From Halomonas almeriensis (lineage in GTDB: Bacteria; Pseudomonadota; Gammaproteobacteria; Pseudomonadales; Halomonadaceae): a DNA stretch of 64,000 nucleotides. The position numbers and the translations under genes were made by a program. Below the pieces are notes generated by a model. That model searched no databases and was not told where the DNA came from. It saw only the letters and a program-made list of their open reading frames with translations. The stretch lies in contig NZ_JAUFPO010000011.1 of NCBI RefSeq assembly GCF_030409235.1, forward strand, positions 1 through 64,000, in the 5' to 3' direction. Below, piece after piece: positions 7,395-19,146 of this stretch (positions within the stretch are counted from its first letter, which is position 1; every line of letters starts with the position of its first letter).

Positions 7395-8735
7395 TCAGTC
7401 GGCGTGCTCCGCTGCCGGGTCGTCGCGCCAGTGATGACGACGGTGGTGGCGATAATAGGCGATCAGCACGCCCGAGCGGGTCGCGGTAAAGAGCGTGAAG
7501 GCCAGCCACAGGCCGTGATTGCCCCAGGGCTGGGTCAACCACCATATCGGCAGATAGACGGCCAGGCCGATGAAGATGCTGTTGCGCATCTCGCGGATGG
7601 CCGTGGCGCCGATGAAGACGCCATCCAGCAGGTAGCTCCAAACGGCGATTAACGGCATCACGACCACCCAGGGCAGGTAGGTGGCGGCACTGTCCCGAAC
7701 CTCCGGCAGACCGGTCAACAGGGCGATCAGCCAGTGGCCGCCGATGGCGAAGGCCAGGGCGGCGATGCCCGCAGTGAGCAGGGAGAAGCCCGCCGCGCTG
7801 CGTACCGCCCGGGCGAATACCTGCCAGCGCTGTCGTCCCACGGCATGGCCGGTTAAGGCTTCGGCGGCGTGGGCGAAGCCGTCCAGTCCATAGGAGGTGA
7901 GCATGATGAACTGCAGCAGGACGGCATTGGCGGCCAGCACGGTATCGCCCTGGGCCGCACCCCGGGAGGTGAAGAAGGCCATGGCGAACAGCAGGCCCAG
8001 GGTGCGCACGAAGAGGTTGGCGTTGACCCGGAAGAGTTCGCGGTAGGCCGCCACCCTGAGCAGTTGAGAGCGCCGGAAGCGCCCGCCGAGCTGTTGCAAC
8101 TGTCGGCTGACCAGCCAGAGCCCGACGCTCAAGGCGCTGTAGTCGGCGATGACCGTGGCCCAGGCCACGCCATCACTGGTCATGCTCAGGCCGACCACGA
8201 ACCACAGGTCGAGCAAGATATTCACGGCATTGGTCAGCACCATAATGACCAGCGTCACCCGGGAGTTCTGCTGGCCGAGAAACCAGCCGAGGATGGCATA
8301 GTTGGCCAGCACGGCGGGCGCCGACCAGAGGCGAATCGAGGCATATTCACGCGCCAGTGCCGTGGCCTGCTCACTGCCATCCAGCAACCACAGGCCCAGC
8401 TCGGCCAGCGGTCGACCGGCCAGAATCAGGGTGACTCCGATGCCCATGGCCAGCAGCAGCGACTGGCCGAGCAGGTTGCGTACCCCCTCGTCGTCGCCGC
8501 GCCCTGCGGCCTGGGAGGTCAGGCCGGTGGTTCCCATGCGCAGGAAGCCGAAGCCCCAGTAGAGAAAGCCGAACAGGGTGGCGCCCAGGGTCACCGCCGC
8601 CAGATAACGGGAATCCGACAGATGGCCGACCACGGCGGTATCTACCAGGCCGAGCAGCGGCACGGTGATATTGGACAGGATGATGGGCCAGGCCAGCGTC
8701 CAGACGCGGCCCTGGGAGAACTCGGCAGATGACAC
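7395..8735 (-). CDS. MATE-family exporter, DinF-like
   Basis: A 446-residue inner-membrane protein with 12 predicted segments. MATE proteins export drugs or metabolites in exchange for Na+ or H+. The N-terminus shows A-W-P-I-I-L-S-N-I-T-V-P-L-L-G-L-V-D-T-A-V-V-G, typical of the DinF branch, and the first half ends with a second pseudo-repeat start near residue 230. The DinF branch is often SOS-linked in E. coli, but no LexA box was recognised upstream. The gene is separated from the ferredoxin gene by 275 bp. Confidence 0.9.
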   Translation of the reverse strand: MSSAEFSQGRVWTLAWPIILSNITVPLLGLVDTAVVGHLSDSRYLAAVTLGATLFGFLYWGFGFLRMGTTGLTSQAAGRGDDEGVRNLLGQSLLLAMGIGVTLILAGRPLAELGLWLLDGSEQATALAREYASIRLWSAPAVLANYAILGWFLGQQNSRVTLVIMVLTNAVNILLDLWFVVGLSMTSDGVAWATVIADYSALSVGLWLVSRQLQQLGGRFRRSQLLRVAAYRELFRVNANLFVRTLGLLFAMAFFTSRGAAQGDTVLAANAVLLQFIMLTSYGLDGFAHAAEALTGHAVGRQRWQVFARAVRSAAGFSLLTAGIAALAFAIGGHWLIALLTGLPEVRDSAATYLPWVVVMPLIAVWSYLLDGVFIGATAIREMRNSIFIGLAVYLPIWWLTQPWGNHGLWLAFTLFTATRSGVLIAYYRHHRRHHWRDDPAAEHAD

Positions 8736-9010
8736 GACGGCTCCGGATGTTCAGCGAGCCGCTCAGGATGGGGGAGATGAGCTGTTCGAGCAAGACGCTT
8801 CCCTCGCCATCAGCCAGAGCCGCAGAGGTAGCAGCGAGTGCCGCCGGTGGCCCTACTGGGCGTCTTCCGGCTTGTCGGGATTGGCGTCCGGCAGGCCGTT
8901 CACGGTCTCGCCGCCCTCAAGGAGCGTCGGGGGGACAAAAAGGGGTCTCTGAGGCGTTGATGAAACGCCTCGGGCGGATCGCCTTCAGGGTGTCGGGTGG
9001 CCTCTGGCCC
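8736..9010. other. Intergenic stretch without a supported gene
   Basis: It holds the terminator of the ferredoxin gene (8937-8971) and otherwise no start with a ribosome site. A short minus-strand frame ending about 8863 reads as a protein-like acidic tail but has no convincing start. Confidence 0.5.
8937..8971 (-). terminator. Intrinsic terminator of the ferredoxin gene
   Basis: Minus strand: stem GAGGCGTT-N5-AACGCCTC (8951-8971), then after about 9 bases TTTTT (8937-8941). It is about 40 bp past the ferredoxin stop codon. Confidence 0.65.
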
Positions 9011-9262
<252 letters not shown>

Positions 9263-9354
9263 TTACCTCGCGGGCGACGCGCCGGGGCGCGGCGTGGATC
9301 GAAACAGGCTGCTCGCGGGAGCAGGGGCACGGGCCAAAAGACCCAGTGCAATAG

Positions 9355-11813
<2,459 letters not shown>

Positions 11814-11910
11814 AGCACTGAGCCTGCCATGGCGTCATGCCGGGCGCTGCGCCGGTTCGCCAACGGCTGGTAGGATATGAGGCATCGCTTGCCAACGGCT
11901 CTTATTGCTC

Positions 11911-12597
11911 ATGACCGGACTTTCTCGTGCCATTGTTTCCCATCAGCCAGGCCCCCACCAGGATCTGGCACGGCGTGTCGAGCGTGCGCTTCAGCATGCC
12001 TGGCGCAAGCCGGTGGCCGACCATACCCGCGAGGCCTTTGCCCGGGCCGAACACTGGCGCCGCCAGCGCGCCGGCCAGCCCCTGGTGCTGGATGCCGGTT
12101 GCGGCGTGGGTCTATCGACACGGCGCCTGGCCGATGCCCTCCCGGACTGCGCGGTGATCGGCGTGGATCGCAGCGGGGACCGGCTGTCGCGGGCTCATGG
12201 TGAGCCACCGGACAACGCCCTGCTGCTGCGGGCCGATCTGGTGGACTTCTGGCGACTGGCGCTGACCGCCGGCTGGCAGCCCCGACAGCATTATCTGCTG
12301 TATCCCAACCCCTACCCCAAGTCGGTCCATCTTAAGATGCGCTGGCACGGCCATCCGGTCTTCCCGGTGATTCCGGCCCTGGGCGGGCGGCTCGAGCTGC
12401 GCTCCAACTGGGCGCTGTATGTCGAGGAGTTCGCCCTGGCGCTGCATCAGGCGACCGGCATCCAGGCCGCGGTCGAGGCCTTCGAGCCCGGCGATACGCC
12501 GCTCACGCCCTTCGAGGACAAGTATCGGCGCAGCGGCCAGACCCTCTGGCGGCTGGTCGCCGAGCTACCGCATCGCCCTGAGCTGTTGCCCGGCTGA
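11911..12597 (+). CDS. TrmB-like SAM-dependent methyltransferase
   Basis: A 228-residue Rossmann methyltransferase. Motif I is L-V-L-D-A-G-C-G-V-G-L-S near residues 55-66, and Y-P-N-P-Y-P-K, shortly before R-W-H, matches the P-D-P-W-P-K signature of tRNA (guanine-N7) methyltransferase TrmB. The Tyr/Asn substitutions show that it belongs to the divergent gammaproteobacterial branch often annotated as SAM methyltransferase. Whether it modifies tRNA is unknown. ATG at 11911 is used; a TTG two codons upstream is also in frame. It is divergent from fabY. Confidence 0.8.
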   Translation: MTGLSRAIVSHQPGPHQDLARRVERALQHAWRKPVADHTREAFARAEHWRRQRAGQPLVLDAGCGVGLSTRRLADALPDCAVIGVDRSGDRLSRAHGEPPDNALLLRADLVDFWRLALTAGWQPRQHYLLYPNPYPKSVHLKMRWHGHPVFPVIPALGGRLELRSNWALYVEEFALALHQATGIQAAVEAFEPGDTPLTPFEDKYRRSGQTLWRLVAELPHRPELLPG

Positions 12598-12604
12598 GAC
12601 CGGT

Positions 12605-12888
12605 TCAGCGCAGGCGGTGGTTGCGGAAGCGCTCGCCCAGGGTGCGCTGCAGCCATTGGGCGATGGGACTACTGACGTTGTTGCGCCGCCGCACTGTCTC
12701 GACCTCGATCACCGGTGGGGTGCTCAGGCTCTCGTCGGCCAGACGGGTCAGGTCTTCGCGAAACGGCGGGTACCGGGCAATTTGCCGAGGTACCAGGGCC
12801 CAGCCCAGGCCGCGGGAGGCCAGCTCAGCCATGAAGTAGACGTTATAGTAACGCGAGTCGAGACGCTGTCTCTGGTCAGGCCAATATC
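12605..12888 (-). pseudogene. C-terminal remnant of a LysR-type regulator
   Basis: The minus-strand frame is closed by a stop at about 12889-12891 and contains only the last about 94 residues of a LysR effector domain (W-P-D-Q-R-Q-R-L, Y-F-M-A-E-L-A-S-R-G-L-G, A-L-V-P-R). The helix-turn-helix domain and most of the effector domain, about 200 residues, are absent. The internal ATG at 12832 is not a plausible start. LysR regulators such as AceR commonly sit divergently beside PACE transporters. Here the remnant lies beside one, so the local regulator seems to have been lost by deletion. Confidence 0.8.
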
Positions 12889-12902
12889 ACGGCGAGGTCA
12901 TT

Positions 12903-13322
12903 ATGCGTTCCTGGCAGGAAAGGGTTACACATACGCTGCTCTTCGAGACGGGCGGGTTGATCATGGTCACGCCGCTGGCCAGTTGGCTGACCGGGCATGG
13001 CATGGGCAAGATCGGCCTGCTGGCGCTCGGCCTGGCCACGGCGGCAATGCTGTGGAACCTGGTGTGGAACCGACTGTTCGATATCTGGGTGCCCACCCGC
13101 CGCCGCAGCTTGATGCAGCGCGCGGCCCAGGCCGGCGGCTTCGAGCTCGGCCTGCTGACCATGACGCTACCGGTGGTGGCCTGGTGGCTGAGCATCGGGC
13201 TCGTGGAAGCCTTCTGGCTGGATTTCGGCTTCATGGTGTTTTTTCTGATCTACGCCATGATCTTCAACACGCTGTTCGATTGGATCATGCGTCAACGACT
13301 GGCAAGAGGAAAAGGGCAATGA
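12903..13322 (+). CDS. PACE-family multidrug exporter (AceI-like)
   Basis: A 139-residue inner-membrane protein with four hydrophobic helices arranged as two bacterial transmembrane pair repeats. Signatures are R-V-T-H-T-L-L-F-E in helix 1 (with the conserved Glu), W-N-x-x-F-D after helix 2, and F-E-L-G and F-N-T-L-F-D in the second repeat. PACE proteins export biocides such as chlorhexidine in exchange for protons. The stop overlaps the next start (ATGA), coupling it to an SMR exporter. The adjoining LysR gene is truncated, so normal control is probably lost. Confidence 0.9.
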   Translation: MRSWQERVTHTLLFETGGLIMVTPLASWLTGHGMGKIGLLALGLATAAMLWNLVWNRLFDIWVPTRRRSLMQRAAQAGGFELGLLTMTLPVVAWWLSIGLVEAFWLDFGFMVFFLIYAMIFNTLFDWIMRQRLARGKGQ

Positions 13323-13648
13323 GCTATGTATATCTGGCGTTGGCGATCATCGCCGAGGTAGTGGCCACCTCGGCCCTCAAGGCCTCCGATGAGTTTTCGC
13401 GCTTCTGGCCCAGTGTAGTGGTGGTGGTCGGCTATGTGACGGCCTTCTACCTGCTGACCCTGGTCTTTCGTACGCTGCCGGTGGGCATTGCTTATGCTTT
13501 CTGGGCCGGGCTCGGCATCGTGCTGGTGACCCTGGTCGGCATGCTTGTCTATGGCGAGCGCCCCGACCTGCCGGCGGTGCTGGGCATTGCCCTGATCATC
13601 GGCGGTGTCGTTGTCATCCAGGTGTTTTCCTCGACCACGGCCCACTGA
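13319..13648 (+). CDS. Small multidrug resistance (SMR) exporter, EmrE-like
   Basis: A 109-residue inner-membrane protein with four helices. The essential membrane Glu is Glu13 (I-I-A-E-V-V-A-T-S), equivalent to Glu14 of EmrE. I-A-Y-A-F-W-A-G-L-G is the conserved third-helix motif, placing it in the EmrE/QacE group that exports quaternary cations against protons. The true start is 13319, overlapping the PACE stop; the surrounding open frame is far longer but begins inside another gene. Two unrelated drug exporters translated from one message is a notable arrangement. Confidence 0.9.
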   Translation: MSYVYLALAIIAEVVATSALKASDEFSRFWPSVVVVVGYVTAFYLLTLVFRTLPVGIAYAFWAGLGIVLVTLVGMLVYGERPDLPAVLGIALIIGGVVVIQVFSSTTAH

Positions 13649-13746
13649 GGCCGACAGGCTCCGGGTCGAAACCCATGCCTCGGCCGGGTAGACTGCCTTC
13701 ATGTCTGGGGCTCGAGCCGTTACCCGATTCACATTGCACGGATGCC

Positions 13747-15201
13747 ATGATGTTTCACCGCCTGTTGAGCCGTAGCCTGTTGATCGTTGCACTGCTTCCC
13801 CTGACGGCCCTGGGGGCGGGATTTCCCCAATTGGGCACACTGGCCGAGGATGGCTTTCGCATCAGTGCCGAAGCGCGCCTGCTGGCTTCCGGCGAGCAGC
13901 CGGCCACAAGCCTAGCCAGCATCTCGCCGACGCGCTCGCTTTCGCCGGCCTCGGTCACCAAGGTCTACACCGCGGCCGCTGCGCTGGACCGCCTGGGCCC
14001 CCAGCATCGCTTCACTACGCGCCTGGTCAGCACGGCCGCACCCGGTGCCGATGGCGTGCTGGCCGGCGACCTGATCCTCGACGGTGGCGGCGATCCGGCG
14101 TTGACCAGCGAGGATCTTTGGCGCCTGGTGCAACGCCTTCATCAGGCCGGAGTGCGCGAGGTGGCCGGGCGCCTGGTGGTCAGCCAGTGGCGCTTCGGGC
14201 CGGTGGAGTGCATTACCACCGACCGTTGCCGGACGCGCCGCCGCTCCAGTAATGCCTACAGCGCACTGCTCTCCTCGGCCGGCGTCAACTTCGGCAGTTG
14301 GTGCGTGAATGTGGCGCCCGCCGCCTCGGCCGGTAAGCCGGCGGTGCTCACCAGCTGTGACAGCAAGGTGCCGCTGCCGGGCTTCGACAATCAAGTGGAG
14401 ACCCAACCCGCCGACAGCGGCACCCGTCTGTCGGCGACTCGCGTGACCCAGCAGGCCGGGGATGTGATGCAGGTCAGCGGTCAGATTTCCATCAACGCCT
14501 ACCCGCGGGACCTGTATCGGGCCAGCGCCGACCCGGCCGGCCAGACCGCCGATCTGCTGCTGGCAATGTTGGAGCGCGCCGGCATTCAGGTGCGCGGAGA
14601 GGCCGTCACCAGCACCACCCAGCCTCCGGCTTCGGCGCAACAGCTGGCGGCCGTGGATGGTGAGCCATTGCAGGAAGTCCTGCTGCGCACGCTCAATTAC
14701 TCCAATAACTTCATGGCCGATGTGCTGGCGCTCAACCTGGCCAATGGTGCCCGGCCCGACCTGGCAGCGGGCGGCGCGGTCATTCAGGCCTTCGCCAGCG
14801 GTATCGAGGGCCATGGGCCTTTGACCCTGCGCAGCGGCAGTGGCCTGACAACGGACAATCGCACCAGCGCAAGCGGCGCCAACACCCTGCTGGCCCACAT
14901 GTTCGAGCAACCGGCGCTGTTTCCCAGTTTCGTCGCCGCACTGCAATCACCGAGTAACGGGGTCATGCGTTTCATACGCAAGGGCCCGGCGACCTTCCAG
15001 AACCGCGTGATGCTCAAGACAGGCACCCTCAACGAGCCGGTCCGCGTGCGGGCAGTGACCGGCTACTTCCGCACCCGCTCGAATCGCTGGGGCGCGTTCA
15101 CGGTACTGGTCAATGGCACCGATTCGACGCCCTACCTCAACTGGACGATGGTGCTGGAGCGCCTTGCCGAGGACCTGACGTCGCTTATCGAGACTCACTA
15201 G
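13747..15201 (+). CDS. dacB: D-alanyl-D-alanine carboxypeptidase/endopeptidase (PBP4)
   Basis: A 484-residue periplasmic penicillin-binding protein of class C that trims and cleaves peptidoglycan cross-links. A signal peptide (about residues 1-23) is followed by the catalytic S-V-T-K (Ser69, Lys72), S-N-N (from residue 319) and K-T-G (from residue 424). The insertion between the first two motifs, containing R-C-R-T-R-R-R-S-S-N-A-Y, is a PBP4 hallmark. The start at 13747 or 13750 (tandem ATG) follows a weak ribosome site. The frame extends upstream without signal features. Confidence 0.93.
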   Translation: MMFHRLLSRSLLIVALLPLTALGAGFPQLGTLAEDGFRISAEARLLASGEQPATSLASISPTRSLSPASVTKVYTAAAALDRLGPQHRFTTRLVSTAAPGADGVLAGDLILDGGGDPALTSEDLWRLVQRLHQAGVREVAGRLVVSQWRFGPVECITTDRCRTRRRSSNAYSALLSSAGVNFGSWCVNVAPAASAGKPAVLTSCDSKVPLPGFDNQVETQPADSGTRLSATRVTQQAGDVMQVSGQISINAYPRDLYRASADPAGQTADLLLAMLERAGIQVRGEAVTSTTQPPASAQQLAAVDGEPLQEVLLRTLNYSNNFMADVLALNLANGARPDLAAGGAVIQAFASGIEGHGPLTLRSGSGLTTDNRTSASGANTLLAHMFEQPALFPSFVAALQSPSNGVMRFIRKGPATFQNRVMLKTGTLNEPVRVRAVTGYFRTRSNRWGAFTVLVNGTDSTPYLNWTMVLERLAEDLTSLIETH

Positions 15202-15226
15202 TTCGTCACCCATCAGGAAGCCGATC

Positions 15227-15598
15227 ATGAAACCCGGATATACCGGCCTGCGCCATCTCATGAACTCCACCCGTTATTCCTTCAAGGGCGTCAAGGCGGC
15301 CTACCGTTACGAGGCCGCGTTTCGCCAGGAGGTGGTTCTGTGCGTGATCCTGATTCCGCTGGCCTGGTGGGTCGCGACCTCACCGGTGGAATGGACCCTG
15401 CTGGTCGGCAGTTGCCTGATGGTGCTGATCGTCGAGCTGCTCAACACGGCGGTGGAAAGTGTGGTGGATCGTATCGGCCCGGAGCACCACAAGCTGTCCG
15501 GGCGTGCCAAGGACATCGGCTCGGCGGCGGTGATGCTGGCGCTGGTGTTGGCCGGCATGACCTGGGGACTGTTGGCGTGGAGCCGCTTCGTCGGTTGA
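15227..15598 (+). CDS. dgkA: Diacylglycerol kinase
   Basis: A 123-residue inner-membrane enzyme with three helices that phosphorylates diacylglycerol to phosphatidate, recycling lipid from osmoregulated glucan or envelope synthesis. The signature E-L-L-N-T-A-V-E-S-V-V-D-R (about residues 69-81) and S-G-R-A-K-D-I-G-S-A-A-V are intact, with the catalytic Glu of the first motif. It starts 25 bp after dacB and is probably in the same transcript. Confidence 0.95.
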   Translation: MKPGYTGLRHLMNSTRYSFKGVKAAYRYEAAFRQEVVLCVILIPLAWWVATSPVEWTLLVGSCLMVLIVELLNTAVESVVDRIGPEHHKLSGRAKDIGSAAVMLALVLAGMTWGLLAWSRFVG

Positions 15599-15683
15599 TG
15601 CCGGGCTCCAGGAAATCCGCCTAGTGTCGGGGGTGTCGGCTTGGTTATGCTGAGGGCATTCGCAACCCGATGACGAGGCGCCC

Positions 15684-18671
15684 ATGGCCCTGTCCTACAC
15701 CTTTCTGCCGCTGCACGCCATTCCCGAGCCCGTTGCCACGGCACTGCAGCAGTCCTGGGAGCGTCTGACCGCCTCGCTGGAGCAGGCCGACAACCTGGCC
15801 GAGATGCAACAGCAGGACCGGCCCAGCGAGAGCTGGCTGGCGCTTTCCGAGTCACGCCGCGAACAGTTGGCGCGGGTGCTGGCGGTATCGAACTTTGCCG
15901 TGGAAACCCTAGTGCGTCATCCCCAATGGCTGGCCCATCTGGACGCAGATGGCGAGCTCGATGTGACTCCCGGCGCGGCTGACTGGCGCGAGGCGATGGC
16001 CGAGCGTCTGGAGGATGTGAGCGACGAAGCGGCCATGCATGCCGTGATTCGCCGTTTTCGTCAGGCTCGTATGCTGGGCATCATCTGGCGGGACCTGACG
16101 CGCCCCGAGGGCATCGATATGTGGCGGACCAGTGGAGCGGTCTCGGCGCTCGCCGAGGTCTGTCTGGACGCCGCCCTGAGCTGGCTCGAGCAGCACTTCG
16201 CGGCCCGCTGGGGGCATCCGGCGCCGCGCGCGGACGGCAGCGAGCAACGCCTGGTGGTGCTGGGCATGGGCAAGCTGGGTGCCGGCGAACTCAACCTGTC
16301 GTCCGATATCGACCTGATCTTCGCCTTTCCCGAGAAGGGCGAGACCGAAGGAGGGCGCAAGCCCCTCGAGCACCAGGAATACTTCACCAAGATCGGCCAG
16401 AAGCTGATTGCCGCCCTGGATGCAGTGACCGCCGATGGTTTCGCCTTTCGGGTCGACATGCGGCTGCGCCCGCTGGGGGATGGTGGCCCGCTGGTCGGCA
16501 GCTTCGCTTCGCTGGCCGGTTACTATCAGGACCAGGGCCGCGAGTGGGAGCGCTATGCCATGCTCAAGGCGCGCCCGGTCGCCGGCGACCGGGATGCCGG
16601 CGACGAGCTGCTGGCGAGTCTCAAGCCCTTCGTCTATCGCAAGTACCTGGACTTCGGGGCCATCGAATCCCTGCGCGAACTCAAGTCGATGATCAATCGC
16701 GAGGTCAAGCGTCGCGGCATGGAAGGCAACATCAAGCTCGGTCAGGGCGGGATTCGCGAGGTCGAGTTCGTGGTCCAGGCCTTTCAGTTGATCCGCGGCG
16801 GCCGCGATACCGAGCTGCAGGTGACCTCTCTGTATCGTGCGCTCCAGCGCCTGCCCGACCTGGGCCTGTTGCCCCGTGAGGTGGTCGATGAGCTGGTCCC
16901 GGACTATGCCTTCCTGCGCGACCTGGAGCATGTTCTGCAGGCGCTCGATGATCGCCAGACACAGACGCTGCCCGAGGGTGAGCTGGAGCGCGAGCGCGTG
17001 GCCCTGGGCCTCGACATGGAGGGCTGGCCGGCGGTGATGGCGCGCCTCGACGAGGTGCGCGCTCGAGTGCGTCAACACTTCGATGCGGTGATCGCCGATC
17101 CCGAGGAAGAGGTGGAGAGCGAACAGGCCGACACAGCCTTTGCCACCCAGGGGGTCGACCTCGAGGAGTGGCGGGTACTGTGGCGCGAGCAGGAAAGCGA
17201 GGAGGATGCCTTGGCGCTGCTCTCCAGCGCCGGATTCACGGACGCCAGAGCGAGCCTGCGCCGCCTGATGGCGCTGCGTCAGTCGCGTCAGGTGAAGGCC
17301 ATGCAGCGTATCGGCTATGAGCGTCTCGATGCCCTGATGCCGCTGCTGCTCGAGGCCGCCGCGGAAAGCGACGCGCCGGATATCGCCCTGGAACGCGTCC
17401 TGCCGCTGGTCGAGTCGGTACTGAGGCGCACCGCCTATCTCGCTCTTTTGCGCGAGAACCCGGTGGCGCTCGAACATTTGATGCGGCTGTGCAGTGCCAG
17501 CCCCTGGATCGCCGAGCAACTGGCTCGCTACCCGATCCTGCTCGATGAGCTGCTGACCCCGGATACACTCTATACCCCGGCGGACAAGTCGCGCCTGGCC
17601 GACGAGCTGCGCCAGACTCTGGGGCGCGTGCCCGAGGACGATGAGGAAGGCCATATGGAGGCGCTGCGGGTCTTCAAGCATGCTCAGATGTTGCACGTGG
17701 CGGCCTCGGACATCGCCGGCACGCGTCACCTGATGAAGGTTAGCGACTATCTGACCTATATCGCCGAGGTGGTGCTCGAGGCGGTGCTGGGCATGGCCTG
17801 GAAGCACCTGACCCGCAAGCATGGCTTCCCCGAGCGACGCGATGGCAGCCGGGCGACCCGAGAGCCGGAGTTCCTGATCGTTGGTTACGGCAAGCTCGGC
17901 GGCATCGAACTGGGTTATGGCTCCGACCTCGATCTGGTCTTTTTGCATGATGGCGCCACTCAGGGCAGCACCGACGGCCCCCGGCCGATCGACAATGCCG
18001 TCTTTTTTACGCGGCTCGGCCAGCGCATCATTCACCTGCTCACCGCCGTGACGCCGGCCGGCAGCCTCTATGAGGTCGACATGCGGCTGCGGCCCTCGGG
18101 CAACTCCGGTCTACTGGTGTCCAGCATCGATGCCTATGCCGAATATCAGCGCCGCGAGGCCTGGACCTGGGAGCATCAGGCGCTGGTGCGGGCGCGAGTG
18201 GTGGCCGGCCATGCGGCGCTCAGCGAGCGCTTTGCCGAGGTGCGTGGCGATGTGCTCGGCGGCCTGCGCGACGCCGATGCGTTGCAGGGCGAAGTGATCG
18301 CCATGCGCCAGCGCATGCGTGAACACCTGGGCAGCAAGGGCAGCCCGGAAAGCTTCGATCTGAAGCACGACCCGGGCGGCATGGTGGATATCGAGTTTCT
18401 CTGCCAGTACGCGGTACTCGCCATGGGCCACGAGACGCCTGAGCTTCTGACCTACAGCGACAACATGCGCATCCTCGAGACGCTCGAGGAAAGCGGCCGG
18501 CTGCCGGCGGATGAGTGCCAGCGGCTGCGCGAGGCCTACCTGGCCTGTCGGACGGCCGCGCATCGCTCGGCACTGACCGGGGAGCCGGCACGCGGCAACA
18601 AGGCCGACTTCCAGGCGCATCGCGACGCCGTCACGGCCGTCTGGCAGCGGCTGCTCGAGCCGATGACATGA
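15684..18671 (+). CDS. glnE: Bifunctional glutamine synthetase adenylyltransferase/adenylyl-removase
   Basis: A 995-residue two-headed enzyme that adenylylates and deadenylylates glutamine synthetase according to PII and glutamine signals. Both nucleotidyltransferase domains keep G-x-G-K-L-G and S-D-x-D-L: N-terminal G-M-G-K-L-G...S-S-D-I-D-L near residues 192-208, C-terminal G-Y-G-K-L-G...G-S-D-L-D-L near 732-750. A helical regulatory linker lies between them. The length is slightly above the E. coli enzyme (946). The start is supported by GAGG 6 nt upstream. A long antisense frame over it is a composition artefact. Confidence 0.96.
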   Translation: MALSYTFLPLHAIPEPVATALQQSWERLTASLEQADNLAEMQQQDRPSESWLALSESRREQLARVLAVSNFAVETLVRHPQWLAHLDADGELDVTPGAADWREAMAERLEDVSDEAAMHAVIRRFRQARMLGIIWRDLTRPEGIDMWRTSGAVSALAEVCLDAALSWLEQHFAARWGHPAPRADGSEQRLVVLGMGKLGAGELNLSSDIDLIFAFPEKGETEGGRKPLEHQEYFTKIGQKLIAALDAVTADGFAFRVDMRLRPLGDGGPLVGSFASLAGYYQDQGREWERYAMLKARPVAGDRDAGDELLASLKPFVYRKYLDFGAIESLRELKSMINREVKRRGMEGNIKLGQGGIREVEFVVQAFQLIRGGRDTELQVTSLYRALQRLPDLGLLPREVVDELVPDYAFLRDLEHVLQALDDRQTQTLPEGELERERVALGLDMEGWPAVMARLDEVRARVRQHFDAVIADPEEEVESEQADTAFATQGVDLEEWRVLWREQESEEDALALLSSAGFTDARASLRRLMALRQSRQVKAMQRIGYERLDALMPLLLEAAAESDAPDIALERVLPLVESVLRRTAYLALLRENPVALEHLMRLCSASPWIAEQLARYPILLDELLTPDTLYTPADKSRLADELRQTLGRVPEDDEEGHMEALRVFKHAQMLHVAASDIAGTRHLMKVSDYLTYIAEVVLEAVLGMAWKHLTRKHGFPERRDGSRATREPEFLIVGYGKLGGIELGYGSDLDLVFLHDGATQGSTDGPRPIDNAVFFTRLGQRIIHLLTAVTPAGSLYEVDMRLRPSGNSGLLVSSIDAYAEYQRREAWTWEHQALVRARVVAGHAALSERFAEVRGDVLGGLRDADALQGEVIAMRQRMREHLGSKGSPESFDLKHDPGGMVDIEFLCQYAVLAMGHETPELLTYSDNMRILETLEESGRLPADECQRLREAYLACRTAAHRSALTGEPARGNKADFQAHRDAVTAVWQRLLEPMT

Positions 18672-18702
18672 TGTCTGACTCTTCGACAAGGAAAGCAATG
18701 AC

Positions 18703-19134
18703 ATGAACAAGGTACTGGTTCTGCACGGCCCCAACCTCAACCTGCTGGGTACGCGTCAGCCGGAGATCTACGGCCAGGAGACGCTGGCGGATATCGACGA
18801 TACATTGCGCGCCCGGGCTCATGCGGGCGGCTGGGAGATCGCCTGTCGCCAAAGCAACCACGAGGGCGAACTGATCGACGCCATCCAGGCCGCACGCCTC
18901 GACGGCACGGCGGCGATCATCATCAATCCGGCAGCCTACACACACACCTCGGTGGCCATTCTCGATGCACTCAAGGCCTTCGATGGCCGGGTCATCGAGG
19001 TGCATCTCTCCAATGTTCACCAGCGTGAGGCGTTTCGGCATCACTCCTATGTCTCGCTGCGCGCCGATGGGGTCATCGCCGGGCTTGGCAGCCAGGGGTA
19101 TCGTGCCGCGCTGACGGCGGTGATGGAGGACTGA
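18703..19134 (+). CDS. aroQ: Type II 3-dehydroquinate dehydratase
   Basis: A 143-residue shikimate-pathway enzyme converting 3-dehydroquinate to 3-dehydroshikimate; the type II form is a dodecamer. Visible motifs are [17 protein letters not shown] (catalytic Arg and Tyr), [11 protein letters not shown] and [11 protein letters not shown] with the catalytic His. It is not followed by accB/accC, which often flank aroQ in gammaproteobacteria. AAGGAAAG precedes the ATG. Confidence 0.96.
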   Translation: MNKVLVLHGPNLNLLGTRQPEIYGQETLADIDDTLRARAHAGGWEIACRQSNHEGELIDAIQAARLDGTAAIIINPAAYTHTSVAILDALKAFDGRVIEVHLSNVHQREAFRHHSYVSLRADGVIAGLGSQGYRAALTAVMED

Positions 19135-19146
19135 GCGAGGATGACG

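Noticed and set aside
8864..8935. Minus-strand C-terminal-like peptide
   Set aside because: Reads as a plausible acidic tail but has no start, no ribosome site and sits behind the ferredoxin terminator.
12605..12832. Complete 75-residue gene
   Set aside because: It is the end of a LysR effector domain. The frame continues upstream past the ATG until a stop without any N-terminal domain.
13651..13663. Second copy of the MITE end (gccgacaggctcc)
   Set aside because: A short match to the end at 45500 with no partner repeat nearby; chance or a very old remnant.
15909..18035. 708-codon frame antisense to glnE
   Set aside because: It mirrors a well-supported glnE. Long antisense frames are expected at this GC content and third-base bias, and the protein shows no family features.
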